A model generated the notes under the pieces. It did not search any database. It saw only the letters and a list, made by a program, of their open reading frames with translations, and had not been told where the DNA came from. From Solobacterium sp. (lineage in GTDB: Bacteria; Bacillota_I; Bacilli_A; Erysipelotrichales; Erysipelotrichaceae), in assembly GCA_024693325.1 (NCBI GenBank), contig JAILLA010000091.1:1-52226 (forward strand): DNA of 52,226 nt, written 5' to 3'. Numbering within the stretch: position 1 is the first letter of the stretch; each line of letters begins with the position of its first letter. Position numbers and translations under genes: made by a program. This document shows, piece after piece, positions 1-7,891 of the stretch.

Positions 1-17
1 CAATGTCATTAAGTTAA
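1..17 (+). repeat. IS left terminal inverted repeat
   Basis: CAATGTCATTAAGTTAA is the exact reverse complement of 1670-1686. It is the first sequence of the window, so any further outward extension is not visible. Confidence 0.9.
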
Positions 18-40
18 GACATTGAGGTAGCGGCTGTGAA

Positions 41-78
41 AAGCTTTCAACCAAGCAACAGGTTGAGGGCTTTTTTTT
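41..78 (+). terminator. Inward-facing terminator at the IS left end
   Basis: A 12-bp stem (41-52 with 61-72, two G-U pairs) has an 8-nt loop and runs into eight T residues. It lies upstream of the transposase start, so it should stop transcripts entering from outside the element. Such insulation is a known way for IS elements to avoid activation by neighbouring promoters. Confidence 0.8.
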
Positions 79-162
79 CTTCAAAAGGTGAAGAAAAGAC
101 TTGACACGAAAACAGGCCGATTTTTACACAATCCGAAGGAAATTGTAGGAGGAAAATCGACT

Positions 163-1479
163 ATGATTTCCAGTAATTACTATTATTCGCCTTCATCAAT
201 CCGGGCCGGTCTGGACCGTGCAGTTAATCTGGTTTCAGACAACATTGCATGTTATTGTACAGATCCCGGCATTGCTTTTACACGCAAGAGAAAGATGAAC
301 TGTGCTGCACTGATTCATTATCTGATCCGGCTTTCAGACAGATCCGTAAACTCCGATCTGATGAATCACTATGATCATGTGGAAGATATGCCTTCTGCTT
401 CAGCTGTATGCCAGCAGAGATATAAGCTGGATTCATTGGCAGTGAAAAGAATTTTTCGATTATTCACAGACAGTTTCGATAACTATAAAACATACAACGG
501 ATATTACCTGCTTGCTTGTGACGGCTCAGATATCAATATCTGTCATAATCCGAAAGATAAAGATACTTACTATATCCAGACGTCTGCCACAAAGGGGTAT
601 AACCAGCTTCATTTAAATGCCCTTTATGATGTACTGAATAATATCTACCAGGATGTATATGTTGATACAGCGAAGAAAAGCAATGAATGCAATGCATTGA
701 CTCAAATGATACACAGCAGACAATATCCAGATAAATCCATCATTATCTGTGACAGAGGGTATGAGAAATATAATCTGATAGCCGCATTTATAGAAAATAA
801 CCAGAAGTTTATCATCCGTGTAAAGGATATCGGAAGTAATGGTATTCTTTCCACTTTGGATCTTCCGAACGAGTCGTTCGATACTCACATCCGCAAGATC
901 GTTACACGTATTAACAACAGTGAGACAACACACAATGGGCTTTATGCGGTTTTAATGAACAACTGTCCATTTGATTACATTGATTTTGAAAATGAATACT
1001 ATGAAATGAACCTGAGAGTGCTGCGTTTCAAAATCACTGAAGATACCTATGAATGTCTGGTTACCAATCTTACAGAAGATGAGATGAATGAAGATGAATT
1101 CAAAGTTATTTACCATCTGAGATGGAATGAGGAAGGAGCGTTCAGGGATCTCAAGTATACCATTGGTATGTTGTATTTTCACTCTGCCAATCAGGAACTG
1201 ATCCGCCAGGAAATCTATGCCTCTTTAATTCTCCATAATTACTGCCGGTTCCTTGTCAACAACACTCCTCCACCTCATAACAAAAAATGGAAATGGAGAT
1301 ATAAAACGAATTTCAAACTGGCTGTCACAAATATCCGTCGCTACATGAATGACGAAATCGATGAGGAAGAACTAATAAGAAGAATAATAAAATTCCTGAT
1401 CCCTATCAGACCAGGAAGATCATACAGTCGTAACGTGAGGCCACAGTCCTGCAAGACACCCTCATACTATACGGCTTAA
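163..1479 (+). CDS. IS4-family transposase
   Basis: DDE transposase of 438 residues that moves the surrounding element. The catalytic pattern is visible: an Asp in a CDGSD motif (near residue 120), a second Asp in ICDRGYE (near 205), and the IS4 signature Y-x2-R-x3-E-x6-K in the stretch starting YHLRWNEE (near 328). The ATG at 163 is chosen because AGGAGG sits at 147-152 with a good 10-nt spacer. The frame is open back to a GTG at 88, but that start has no comparable ribosome site and follows directly on the terminator. The reading frame is intact, so the element may still be active. Exact IS group not assigned. Confidence 0.9.
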   Translation: MISSNYYYSPSSIRAGLDRAVNLVSDNIACYCTDPGIAFTRKRKMNCAALIHYLIRLSDRSVNSDLMNHYDHVEDMPSASAVCQQRYKLDSLAVKRIFRLFTDSFDNYKTYNGYYLLACDGSDINICHNPKDKDTYYIQTSATKGYNQLHLNALYDVLNNIYQDVYVDTAKKSNECNALTQMIHSRQYPDKSIIICDRGYEKYNLIAAFIENNQKFIIRVKDIGSNGILSTLDLPNESFDTHIRKIVTRINNSETTHNGLYAVLMNNCPFDYIDFENEYYEMNLRVLRFKITEDTYECLVTNLTEDEMNEDEFKVIYHLRWNEEGAFRDLKYTIGMLYFHSANQELIRQEIYASLILHNYCRFLVNNTPPPHNKKWKWRYKTNFKLAVTNIRRYMNDEIDEEELIRRIIKFLIPIRPGRSYSRNVRPQSCKTPSYYTA

Positions 1480-1582
1480 CAAGGACAATATACTATTTGG
1501 TACTCTTAATTACAACTGCATTTATTCAGCGGACGCTGTTCTTTTCAATGCGAAATAACAACAGGACTATAGACGTTGTTCA

Positions 1583-1643
1583 GAAAAAAGAATCAGGATT
1601 TCCTGAGATTGTTCTCTCAGTCTTCCTGACTCTCTTTCTTTTC
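1583..1643. terminator. Bidirectional terminator inside the IS right end
   Basis: A two-step stem pairs TCAGGA (1593-1598) with TCCTGA (1624-1629) and CTGAGA (1603-1608) with TCTCAG (1615-1620). It is flanked by an A-run on the left, which gives a T-run on the minus strand, and by a T-rich stretch on the right. It can end the transposase mRNA and also stop tyrS transcripts from entering the transposase gene as antisense. Confidence 0.7.
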
Positions 1644-1669
1644 AGACCTTTCGCTCTGTAATGTCATCT

Positions 1670-1686
1670 TTAACTTAATGACATTG
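1670..1686 (-). repeat. IS right terminal inverted repeat
   Basis: Exact reverse complement of 1-17. It marks the right boundary of the element; host sequence (the tyrS 3' flank) resumes at 1687. Confidence 0.9.
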
Positions 1687-1709
1687 CCGCTGCGGATGTA
1701 CTTTTATGA

Positions 1710-2963
1710 TCATTCACTGAATGTCAGGATCGTGTAGTTTTTCTTTCCCTTTTTCAGGATCGAGAATTCACCGTCGATCGCTTCGGCCTTAGTCAGCACG
1801 GCACCGATATCGGTGACCTTCTGACCATTGACCTGGACACTGCCCTGCTGGATCAGTTTTCTTGCGTCACCCTTGGAACGGGATACGCCGGAAGAAACAA
1901 GCGCGTCGATGACAGTTGTTCCGTCCGCGATCTCGCTCTTGGCTGCGTCCTGCAGTCCTTCCTTGATCTCAGCACCGCTCAGCTTCATGATGTCGCCGCC
2001 GAACAGTGTTTCGGAAATGCGGACAGCTTTTTCAAGACCGTCTTTTCCGTGAACCATTTCGGTCAGTTCTTCTGCCAGTGCTTTCTGGGCGCTTCTGGCT
2101 TCCGGATGTTCCTGCATCTCTGTTTCCAGAGCCATGATCTCTTCCGGAGCACGCAGGCTCAGACGCTTCAGGTAGTCAACGACATCCGCATCCGGTGTAT
2201 TGAGCCAGAACTGGTAGAATTCATATGCATTCGTGCGTTCCGGATCCAGCCAGATGTTCTTGCCTTCGGACTTGCCGAATTTGGAACCGTCAGACTTTGT
2301 GATCAGCGGTGAAGTGATGCCGAACACCTGTGCTGCATCTCCTTCTTCCTTGCGGATCAGTTCAAGACCTGTCGTCAGATTGCCCCACTGATCGGAGCCA
2401 CCGATCTGGATCTGGCAGTGATGTCTTCTGTAAAGGAAGAGCCAGTCGATCGCCTGCAGGATCGTGTAGCTGAACTCCGTGTATGAGATACCGGAATCAA
2501 GACGTTTTCTGATCGTATCTTTGTTGATCATGTAGGAAACATTGAACAGCTTTCCGAAGTCTCTCAGGAAGCTGAGCAGGTTCATGTCGCCCAGCCAGTT
2601 GTTGTTATTTTCCATGATCGCAGCATTGCCGCCATCGAATTTCAGGAACTTCGCAAGCTGTTCCTTGATGCACTCCGCATTGTGAAGGACTTCCTCATGT
2701 GTCAGAAGCTTGCGTTCCGTCGTCGGACGGGGATCACCGATCATACCCGTAAATCCGCCGCACAGAGCGATCGGCGTATGACCTGCATTCTGATACCTTC
2801 TCAGCAGGATGATCTGCTGCAGATGACCGACATGGAGGGAATCAGCAGTCGGGTCAAAACCGCAGTAAATGGTCGTCGGTTTCTTCAGCTGCTCGACAAG
2901 TCCGTCATAATCGGTGCAGTCTTTCACAAGGCCGCGCCATTTCAGTTCTTCAATAAATTCCAT
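1710..2963 (-). CDS. tyrS: Tyrosyl-tRNA synthetase
   Basis: Class I synthetase that charges tRNA-Tyr. The HIGH-like motif is in GFDPTADSLHVGHL near residue 40, the KMSKS-type loop is KFGKS near 230, and an S4 RNA-binding domain fills about the last 65 residues. Length (417 aa) fits the bacterial family. Two in-frame ATGs lie 6 nt apart: the outer one at 2969 is only 1-2 nt from the GGGAGGA ribosome site, while the inner one at 2963 has a 7-nt spacer, so the inner start is preferred. The gene has its own promoter and a T-box leader. An IS has inserted 23 bp past its stop, so its native terminator may have been displaced. Confidence 0.97.
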   Translation of the reverse strand: MEFIEELKWRGLVKDCTDYDGLVEQLKKPTTIYCGFDPTADSLHVGHLQQIILLRRYQNAGHTPIALCGGFTGMIGDPRPTTERKLLTHEEVLHNAECIKEQLAKFLKFDGGNAAIMENNNNWLGDMNLLSFLRDFGKLFNVSYMINKDTIRKRLDSGISYTEFSYTILQAIDWLFLYRRHHCQIQIGGSDQWGNLTTGLELIRKEEGDAAQVFGITSPLITKSDGSKFGKSEGKNIWLDPERTNAYEFYQFWLNTPDADVVDYLKRLSLRAPEEIMALETEMQEHPEARSAQKALAEELTEMVHGKDGLEKAVRISETLFGGDIMKLSGAEIKEGLQDAAKSEIADGTTVIDALVSSGVSRSKGDARKLIQQGSVQVNGQKVTDIGAVLTKAEAIDGEFSILKKGKKNYTILTFSE

Positions 2964-2987
2964 TTCCATTTCCTCCCTGAGCGCATC

Positions 2988-3209
2988 ATAAAGGCGCCCT
3001 TAAACTCTAAGGACGCCTCAGCGCGGTACCACCTTAGTTCATGATCATGATCATGCACTCATCTATGCCTTTAACGCAGGCGCGCACGCCCTGCCTTTTG
3101 AGACAGGAAGCTCCGGGATGTATTCCTTCCATGGTCTGCCGATCCCTTTCACCGCCCGGGACGTCTCTTGTACGGCTTCGCATAAAGTACTTATTCCTTT
3201 CACAGCCAT
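2988..3209 (-). promoter_or_regulatory. T-box riboswitch leader of tyrS
   Basis: The minus strand carries the T-box core GGTGGTACCGCG near 3022-3034, followed by a terminator hairpin (3008-3017 with 2993-3003) and a short T-run. Upstream, a stem-I region contains AGAGA-like and GGTGAAAG motifs and a GAATACATC specifier loop. The likely specifier codon is TAC (Tyr) at 3122-3120, which matches the downstream gene. The base opposite the tRNA discriminator is U, suited to an A. Uncharged tRNA-Tyr is expected to stabilise the antiterminator. Confidence 0.92.
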
Positions 3210-3213
3210 AACG

Positions 3214-3242
3214 ACTATAACAGCCGTTGTTTGTAATGTCAA
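3214..3242 (-). promoter_or_regulatory. Promoter of the tyrS T-box transcript
   Basis: TTGACA at 3242-3237, a 17-nt spacer and TATAGT at 3219-3214 on the minus strand: a near-consensus sigma-A promoter. The -35 box overlaps the TGA stop codon of the upstream ccpA-like gene (3241-3239). Confidence 0.85.
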
Positions 3243-4231
3243 TTCTTCGTTGTCTGACGCGGGGTAAACAGATAGCTCAGTTCTGTTTCCGGATGTACGT
3301 CAGTCTGGTTGTTCAGCATCTTGGTCATGATCCTCATGGATACGGCACCCAGGTCATACGACGGGATCGAGAAGCTTGAGATCTGCGGACGCATCATGGA
3401 GTTGTACTTCGTGTCAATGACACATACGACTTCCATGTCATCCGGGACTTCAATACCGTTTTCTCTTGCTGTATTCACGATCGCCATTGCCTGTGAATCA
3501 CGGTTGCCGATCATCAGATCATAGTGATGATCCTTGAGCCATTTGCTGAGGAAGGCATAACTCGTTCTTGTATCCGAAGGGATCTCCAGATAACCGTCAA
3601 ACTTCAGCCCCTTCTTCGCAAATGCGCGTTCTGCGCCGCTGACCATCTGCTGGCTTGAATAATGGTTCTTGCGGTCTTCAATGATCGCAATATTGGTCTT
3701 GTCTTCTTCCAGATACTTCAATGTCAGCTCATAGACCGCCTTCTCGATATCTACATAGACACAGCATACATTATCTGCCCGTACACGGTTGCCGATCACG
3801 ACGATCGGAATATTGTACTTCGACAGCTGTTCGATCTCAGGCATCATCAGTTTGTCGTTATAAACGATCACACCGTCAACACGGCTCTTGATGATCTCTT
3901 CTACGATCTCATTGACATCGGTAATGCCTTCTGTGATCGTATGCAGCATAATGTTGTAGTTATAGATCTTGGCAACATCGATCAGACCATTGATGATCTG
4001 GCCTGTATATGTGAAACTGGCCTCCGGTACGACAAGTCCGATGGTCGTTGTCTTCTGCAGAGCAAGTCCCTGAGCGATAGCATTCGGCTTGTAGCCAAGC
4101 TTTTCGATCGCAGCCTGAACTCTTTCCTGTGTCGGCGCTTTTACAACATCGCTGCCATTGATGACACGGGAAACAGTGGCCAGGGAGACACCGGCTTCTT
4201 TAGCGACATCATAAATAGTTACTCGTTTCAT
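3239..4231 (-). CDS. ccpA: LacI-family regulator, CcpA-like
   Basis: DNA-binding regulator of 330 residues. The N-terminal LacI helix-turn-helix is clear (TIYDVAKEAGVSLATVSRVING, about 4-25) with the hinge helix near 48-58, followed by a periplasmic-binding-protein-like core. Similarity to CcpA extends beyond the HTH, for example TTTIGLVVP near 64 and MMRPQISSF with DLGAVSMRIMTK near 280-305. Position next to tyrS and a ytxG-murC block is the arrangement seen around ccpA in Bacillus. CcpA with phosphorylated HPr mediates carbon catabolite control, but HPr-contact residues were not checked one by one. It is the last gene of the unit starting at the ytxG-like gene; 27 nt separate it from the gene before. 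Confidence 0.7.
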   Translation of the reverse strand: MKRVTIYDVAKEAGVSLATVSRVINGSDVVKAPTQERVQAAIEKLGYKPNAIAQGLALQKTTTIGLVVPEASFTYTGQIINGLIDVAKIYNYNIMLHTITEGITDVNEIVEEIIKSRVDGVIVYNDKLMMPEIEQLSKYNIPIVVIGNRVRADNVCCVYVDIEKAVYELTLKYLEEDKTNIAIIEDRKNHYSSQQMVSGAERAFAKKGLKFDGYLEIPSDTRTSYAFLSKWLKDHHYDLMIGNRDSQAMAIVNTARENGIEVPDDMEVVCVIDTKYNSMMRPQISSFSIPSYDLGAVSMRIMTKMLNNQTDVHPETELSYLFTPRQTTKN

Positions 4232-4258
4232 TTCCGGCCTCCTACTGCATCTGCAGTT

Positions 4259-5347
4259 TTATTTGTCTAAAATTTTCTTCAGTGTTTCAACACCTTTGTC
4301 GTATACATCCTTAGCGGTATCTGTGATCTTATCAAGTGTTTCTCTGACTTCAGGCTTGGAAGCGAAGTCAACGACTGCCTTCTGTACGGTCTTTGCGCCT
4401 TCTGTAACAGCGGCACCGACTTTCTCTGCTCCGTCCTTCAGTTTATCAACAGTTTCATTCAGTTTTTCTTCAGCTGTTTCTTCAGCAGGCTCAGTGCTTT
4501 CTGCAGGTTCTTCAGCCGCAGTACTGCGCTCAACGCCTGTTCCTTCATCTTTTCCGAAGCTGTTCAGCTTTTCGCTCAGTGTCTTATATGCTGTACCGGC
4601 AAATGCCATAGCCTTTTCACCGGCTTCGCTCAGGCTCTGTTTCAGATCATCAAGATCCAGGTCATCAAGCTTTTCCTTGACGTTTTCAGCCAGATCATTG
4701 AATTTTTCTTTCGCCTTGTCAGCTGTTTCAGTCAGCTTTTCGGTAACGGACTCTTTCAGGTCTTCAGCTGCTTCCTTTGTTTCTTCAACAGTTTCTTCAG
4801 CTTCCTGTTTCGCTTCCTCAACTGCATCACATACTTCTTCTTTTGCGTCTTCCAATGCTTCTTTTGCGTCCTCAACAGCCTCACAAGCATCCTGTTTTAC
4901 TTCTTCCGCTGTCTCGCACGCTTCTTCTTTTGCTTCTTCAACAGCTTCAGCTGTTTCTTCAGCAGACTTGTATGCTTCTTCCTTAGCTTCTTCAACAGCT
5001 TTCGCTGCTTCTTCATGAGTTTCCTGAGCCTTTTCTTTCAGTTCTTCATACTTTTCCTTTGCTTTTTCAGATGCCTCATTGAATGCTTCTGTCAGCTGGT
5101 CAGCTCTTTCACCGGCAGCCGCTTTGGATTCCTCGGCAAATTCTTCTGCCGCCTGCTTGAGTTCGGCAGCCTTTTCCTTAGCTGCTTCTGTCCATTCGCC
5201 AAGTGTGTGCTTTGCTTCCTCTAAGAATGCCTCAGCTTTGCCGGCTGCTTCCTCTGCAGCCGCTGTTACCTTTTCCGCTCTTTCGCCTGCTTCTTCTCTT
5301 TTTACCTGTTCAGCAAGTTCATCAAGCTTTTTCAGTTCATCACTCAT
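4259..5347 (-). CDS. Coiled-coil hendecad-repeat protein, larger paralogue
   Basis: A 362-residue protein made almost wholly of Ala, Glu and Lys with no signal peptide or membrane segment. Four copies of an AVEEAKEEA-type unit start near residues 117, 135, 157 and 175, spaced 18, 22 and 18, which are sums of 7 and 11 and typical of long amphipathic helices of the LEA/apolipophorin kind. Three cysteines (144, 155, 173) lie in this repeat block. The middle part, roughly 134-260, is clearly homologous to the next gene upstream in the operon, and both begin MSDEL, so the pair arose by duplication. The ribosome site AAGGAGG is 10 nt from the ATG. In Bacillus the equivalent slot holds YtxH, but that protein has a membrane anchor and this one does not. 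Function unknown. Confidence 0.85.
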   Translation of the reverse strand: MSDELKKLDELAEQVKREEAGERAEKVTAAAEEAAGKAEAFLEEAKHTLGEWTEAAKEKAAELKQAAEEFAEESKAAAGERADQLTEAFNEASEKAKEKYEELKEKAQETHEEAAKAVEEAKEEAYKSAEETAEAVEEAKEEACETAEEVKQDACEAVEDAKEALEDAKEEVCDAVEEAKQEAEETVEETKEAAEDLKESVTEKLTETADKAKEKFNDLAENVKEKLDDLDLDDLKQSLSEAGEKAMAFAGTAYKTLSEKLNSFGKDEGTGVERSTAAEEPAESTEPAEETAEEKLNETVDKLKDGAEKVGAAVTEGAKTVQKAVVDFASKPEVRETLDKITDTAKDVYDKGVETLKKILDK

Positions 5348-5417
5348 TTTAATTATGCCTCCTTGTGATTCTGTATGATCTGATCATCGGAACATCCGAT
5401 GTTTTATCCATGATGGT

Positions 5418-6050
5418 TCAGTCAGGGTCCTTCGGATCTTCCGGATCCTTTCCGGTGAATTTTTCACTGACGTTTTTGTACGCCTGTTCAGCGTATGATC
5501 TGACTTTCGCGCCTGTTTCAGCGAGCGAATTCTTCAGTTCATCCACATCGATCCCTGCAAGACCGGCGAACTTTTCCTTTGCCCTGCCGGCTGCTTCATT
5601 CAGTTTTTCTTCTGCAGACTCTTTGGCTTCTTCCGCTGCTTCCTTTACTTCTCCGGCAGTTTCTTCAGCTTCCTGTTTCGCTTCTTCAACTGCTTCAGCC
5701 GCTTCCTTTGCGCCTGCACGCAGATCGCTGATCTTTAATGAAAGCGTATTGTAGGCATCCGCAGCCGCTGACTTTGCCTTACCGGCAGCACTTTCAACAG
5801 TTTCCTTCAGATTCTTGTCGTAAAAGTCTTCCAGTTTCCCGACAGTACCAAATAATGTCCTGGTGACAGTTTCACCTGTCTTTCCCGCTTCCTTTGACTG
5901 TTTGAAATCCGGAATGGAATATTTTCTGTCTTCCCGTTCGACGGTCTCCTGTACTCCCGCCGTAAGCTCCGACAGCTTTTCCTTCAGATCAGCAACTTTC
6001 TCTTCTACTTCGGAATAATGATCTGCAGACAGTTTCAGTTCATCACTCAT
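5418..6050 (-). CDS. Coiled-coil hendecad-repeat protein, smaller paralogue
   Basis: A 210-residue Ala/Glu/Lys-rich helical protein without a membrane segment. From about residue 95 it carries an AEAVEEAKQEAEE repeat block, then AKEKFAGLAG, DVDELKNSLAETG and AEQAYKNVSEKF, which match the larger paralogue downstream (AKEKFNDLAE, DLDDLKQSLSEAG, TAYKTLSEKL). The ATG at 6050 is chosen because ATGAGTGA overlaps the stop codon of the YtxG-like gene by 8 nt, which suggests translational coupling, and because GAGG lies upstream. It lacks the cysteines of its paralogue. Function unknown; the partnership with a membrane DUF948 protein suggests an envelope or stress role (inference). Confidence 0.85.
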   Translation of the reverse strand: MSDELKLSADHYSEVEEKVADLKEKLSELTAGVQETVEREDRKYSIPDFKQSKEAGKTGETVTRTLFGTVGKLEDFYDKNLKETVESAAGKAKSAAADAYNTLSLKISDLRAGAKEAAEAVEEAKQEAEETAGEVKEAAEEAKESAEEKLNEAAGRAKEKFAGLAGIDVDELKNSLAETGAKVRSYAEQAYKNVSEKFTGKDPEDPKDPD

Positions 6051-6414
6051 TTTCAACAGCCTCTTCCTCTGTTGTTTCACCCCTGTTCAGCTTTTCCTGT
6101 ACAAAGCTCTTCAGGTTTTCCGTACTTTCAGCTGTATTATTTGCTATACGGGCGATGGATTCGGCAGTCTTATCCCTGACATCATCAACTGTATGGCTCA
6201 GTTTGACAACGGTATCGAGAGGTGCCTGTACCTTTTCAATACTCTGGTCAACGAGCTTCAGTGTAGGACTGAGATTTTTGACTGTAGCAGTGATTGCCTC
6301 AAGCAGCTTCCACAATCTGTTCAGAACGACGCACAGAAAAATCAGTGCGAGAGCACCGGCAATCGGCACTACCTGACTTGAAACATTAGATAACGCAAGT
6401 AATAATTCATCCAT
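6043..6414 (-). CDS. YtxG-like DUF948 membrane protein
   Basis: A 123-residue protein with one N-terminal membrane helix (about residues 14-34) followed by a helical tail whose pattern (LKLVDQSIEKVQAPLDTVVKLSHTVDDV in two parts) resembles DUF948/YtxG proteins. The ATG at 6414 is chosen because AGAGG lies 9 nt upstream; an upstream in-frame start at 6465 would fall inside the -35 box of a strong promoter. It is the first gene of a four-gene unit ending with the ccpA-like regulator. YtxG is a general-stress-type protein in Bacillus; the biochemical role is unknown. Confidence 0.75.
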   Translation of the reverse strand: MDELLLALSNVSSQVVPIAGALALIFLCVVLNRLWKLLEAITATVKNLSPTLKLVDQSIEKVQAPLDTVVKLSHTVDDVRDKTAESIARIANNTAESTENLKSFVQEKLNRGETTEEEAVENE

Positions 6415-6436
6415 AATTTCATACCTCTGCTCTTTT

Positions 6437-6465
6437 AGTATAAGACTTAATGAAAATCTTTTCAA
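6437..6465 (-). promoter_or_regulatory. Promoter of the ytxG-like to ccpA-like unit
   Basis: TTGAAA at 6465-6460, a 17-nt spacer and TATACT at 6442-6437 on the minus strand. This matches sigma-A consensus well. Confidence 0.8.
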
Positions 6466-6471
6466 TATTGG

Positions 6472-6485
6472 TGGTAGCGCTTAAC
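6472..6485 (-). promoter_or_regulatory. cre-like operator candidate
   Basis: On the minus strand GTTAAGCGCTACCA matches the cre consensus TGWAARCGYTWNCW at 12 of 14 positions; only the first two bases differ. It sits 6 bp upstream of the -35 box of the unit that ends with the ccpA-like gene, so autoregulation is possible. Confidence 0.4.
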
Positions 6486-6552
6486 TGAATTTATTACATG
6501 ACAGCATATGTAAAAATAAATACAGGTTCTGCGCATATTTAAAGGACAATAA

Positions 6553-6572
6553 ACAAAAGACCTTTTCAGGTC
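6553..6572 (-). terminator. Terminator after murC
   Basis: Five-bp stem GACCT/AGGTC with a GAAA tetraloop (6559-6572), then TTTTG on the minus strand. It ends the murC unit just before the next promoter. The stem is short, so termination may be partial. Confidence 0.6.
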
Positions 6573-6580
6573 CATTGTCT

Positions 6581-7891
6581 TCAGTTATGTTTTTTCACCA
6601 GATTTGCAAGCCAGTAGATGTCTTTGCTTGACATGAACAGGAATACCGCAGGCTTTTCTTCTGAAAGAACCTTTGCGCCTGTTTCATCTTCACTCAGAAC
6701 GACCGAACCGGGGATCCGTTTCTGCAGATATGTGATGTCGATATCCGTTCCGTCCTGCTTGTCATCGATGCTTGTAAAGTCACAGAGATATACTTTGTCA
6801 GCCTGTTTCAGGGCATCGGCGAACTGGTCCGCGAAATACAGGACTCTGGACGCGCGGTGCGGCTTGAATATCGCAACAAGCTTTTTATCCGGGAAGCGTT
6901 TCCTGGCTGAAGCGATCGTCACCGCCACTTCTGTCGGATGGTGCGCATAATCATCTACGTAGATGTTGTCGCCGTCATGCTCGATCACAAACCTGCGCTT
7001 AACGCCGGTAAACGTGCACAGACCGCGTTCAATGTCCTCGGCGGCCATGCCTTCCAGCAGTGCCGTACTGATCGCTCCCAGTGCATCCAGCAGCATATGG
7101 TGTCCGACGAACGGCAGTGAGAAGTGTCCTTTGAATTCGCCGCGGAACATGACATCGAAGTCCATTCCGTCACTGCGTTCATCAATGCAGACTGCACGGA
7201 AGTCATTTCCTTCCGATTCACCGAACCAGTAGTGTTCGATGGCGGGATTCAGCTTCAGCAGTCTTGCTTCACTGTCATCACCCCAGAGCACCATCGCCTT
7301 CCTGACATTGTATGAGAACTCCTCATAGGCGCTGCGGTAATCCGCCTTATCCTTAAAGTAGTCTACATGATCGATCTCAACGTTATTGATGATCGCGTAA
7401 TCAGGCGTATAGGCAAGGAAATGCCTGCGGAATTCATCTGCTTCCAGGCAGAAGTATTCCGTCCGGGAATCGATGTGGCCGTTGCCGTCACCGATCAGCC
7501 AGCCGGTATTCCCCTTTTCTTTCATGATGCAGGACATCATTCCAGTCGTTGTCGTCTTGCCGTGGCTTCCGGCGATCGCGATCAGGTGATAAGGCTTCAG
7601 GAATGAGCCGACAAATTCGTGATAGCGCATGCATGTGCATGTCGGGTTTGATCTGGCAGCGATCACTTCCGGGAAGTCTTCCAGAAAAGCATTGCCGATC
7701 ACGATCGATGCATGGTCGGGAATGTTTTCGGGTGAAAACTCAAAGAGCGGAATCTCTCTTTTGCGAAGTTCATCTTCCGTGAAGAAATGCTTCGCCAGAT
7801 CGCTTCCGCTGACTTCATTTCCCAGATCATGCAGCATGCAGGCAAGGGCAGCCATGCCCGTGCCTTTAATGCCGATGAAATAGTATTTCAT
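6581..7891 (-). CDS. murC: UDP-N-acetylmuramate--L-alanine ligase
   Basis: Cytoplasmic Mur ligase that adds L-alanine to UDP-MurNAc in peptidoglycan precursor synthesis. The N-terminal dinucleotide-like fold is seen in GIKGTGMAALACMLHDLGNEV (in parts), the ATP P-loop is GSHGKTTTTG near residue 108, and EADEFRRHF, NNVEIDHVDYF and DDYAHHPTEV follow in family order. Length of 436 aa fits. The ATG overlaps the TAA of the gene upstream by one base (TAATG), so translation of the two is probably coupled. A terminator follows. Confidence 0.96.
   Translation of the reverse strand: MKYYFIGIKGTGMAALACMLHDLGNEVSGSDLAKHFFTEDELRKREIPLFEFSPENIPDHASIVIGNAFLEDFPEVIAARSNPTCTCMRYHEFVGSFLKPYHLIAIAGSHGKTTTTGMMSCIMKEKGNTGWLIGDGNGHIDSRTEYFCLEADEFRRHFLAYTPDYAIINNVEIDHVDYFKDKADYRSAYEEFSYNVRKAMVLWGDDSEARLLKLNPAIEHYWFGESEGNDFRAVCIDERSDGMDFDVMFRGEFKGHFSLPFVGHHMLLDALGAISTALLEGMAAEDIERGLCTFTGVKRRFVIEHDGDNIYVDDYAHHPTEVAVTIASARKRFPDKKLVAIFKPHRASRVLYFADQFADALKQADKVYLCDFTSIDDKQDGTDIDITYLQKRIPGSVVLSEDETGAKVLSEEKPAVFLFMSSKDIYWLANLVKKHN

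Larger units (their letters stand above)
1..1686. mobile_element. Complete IS4-family insertion sequence
   Basis: The element is bounded by perfect 17-bp inverted repeats at 1-17 and 1670-1686 and carries one DDE transposase gene. After the 17-bp match both ends continue with a related GACATT-containing segment, offset by a few bases. It sits 23 bp beyond the tyrS stop codon, with the transposase convergent to tyrS. Because the window starts at the first base of the left repeat, the left target duplication cannot be seen. The start may be a contig break at a multicopy IS (inference). Hairpin terminators lie just inside both ends. Confidence 0.9.

Noticed and set aside
4780..5000. Regularly spaced short repeats resembling a CRISPR array
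   Set aside because: The periodicity is that of the protein repeat (18 or 22 codons) and the copies diverge at wobble positions; there are no unique spacers of constant size and no cas genes.
4263..5018. Long Ser/Ala-rich frames opposite the coiled-coil genes
   Set aside because: They are shadows of GAA/GCT-rich codons on the real strand (TTC/AGC on the other), without ribosome sites.
4259..5347. Naming the larger coiled-coil protein YtxH
   Set aside because: Position suits YtxH, but the N-terminal membrane segment typical of YtxH is missing, so only a family-neutral name is used.
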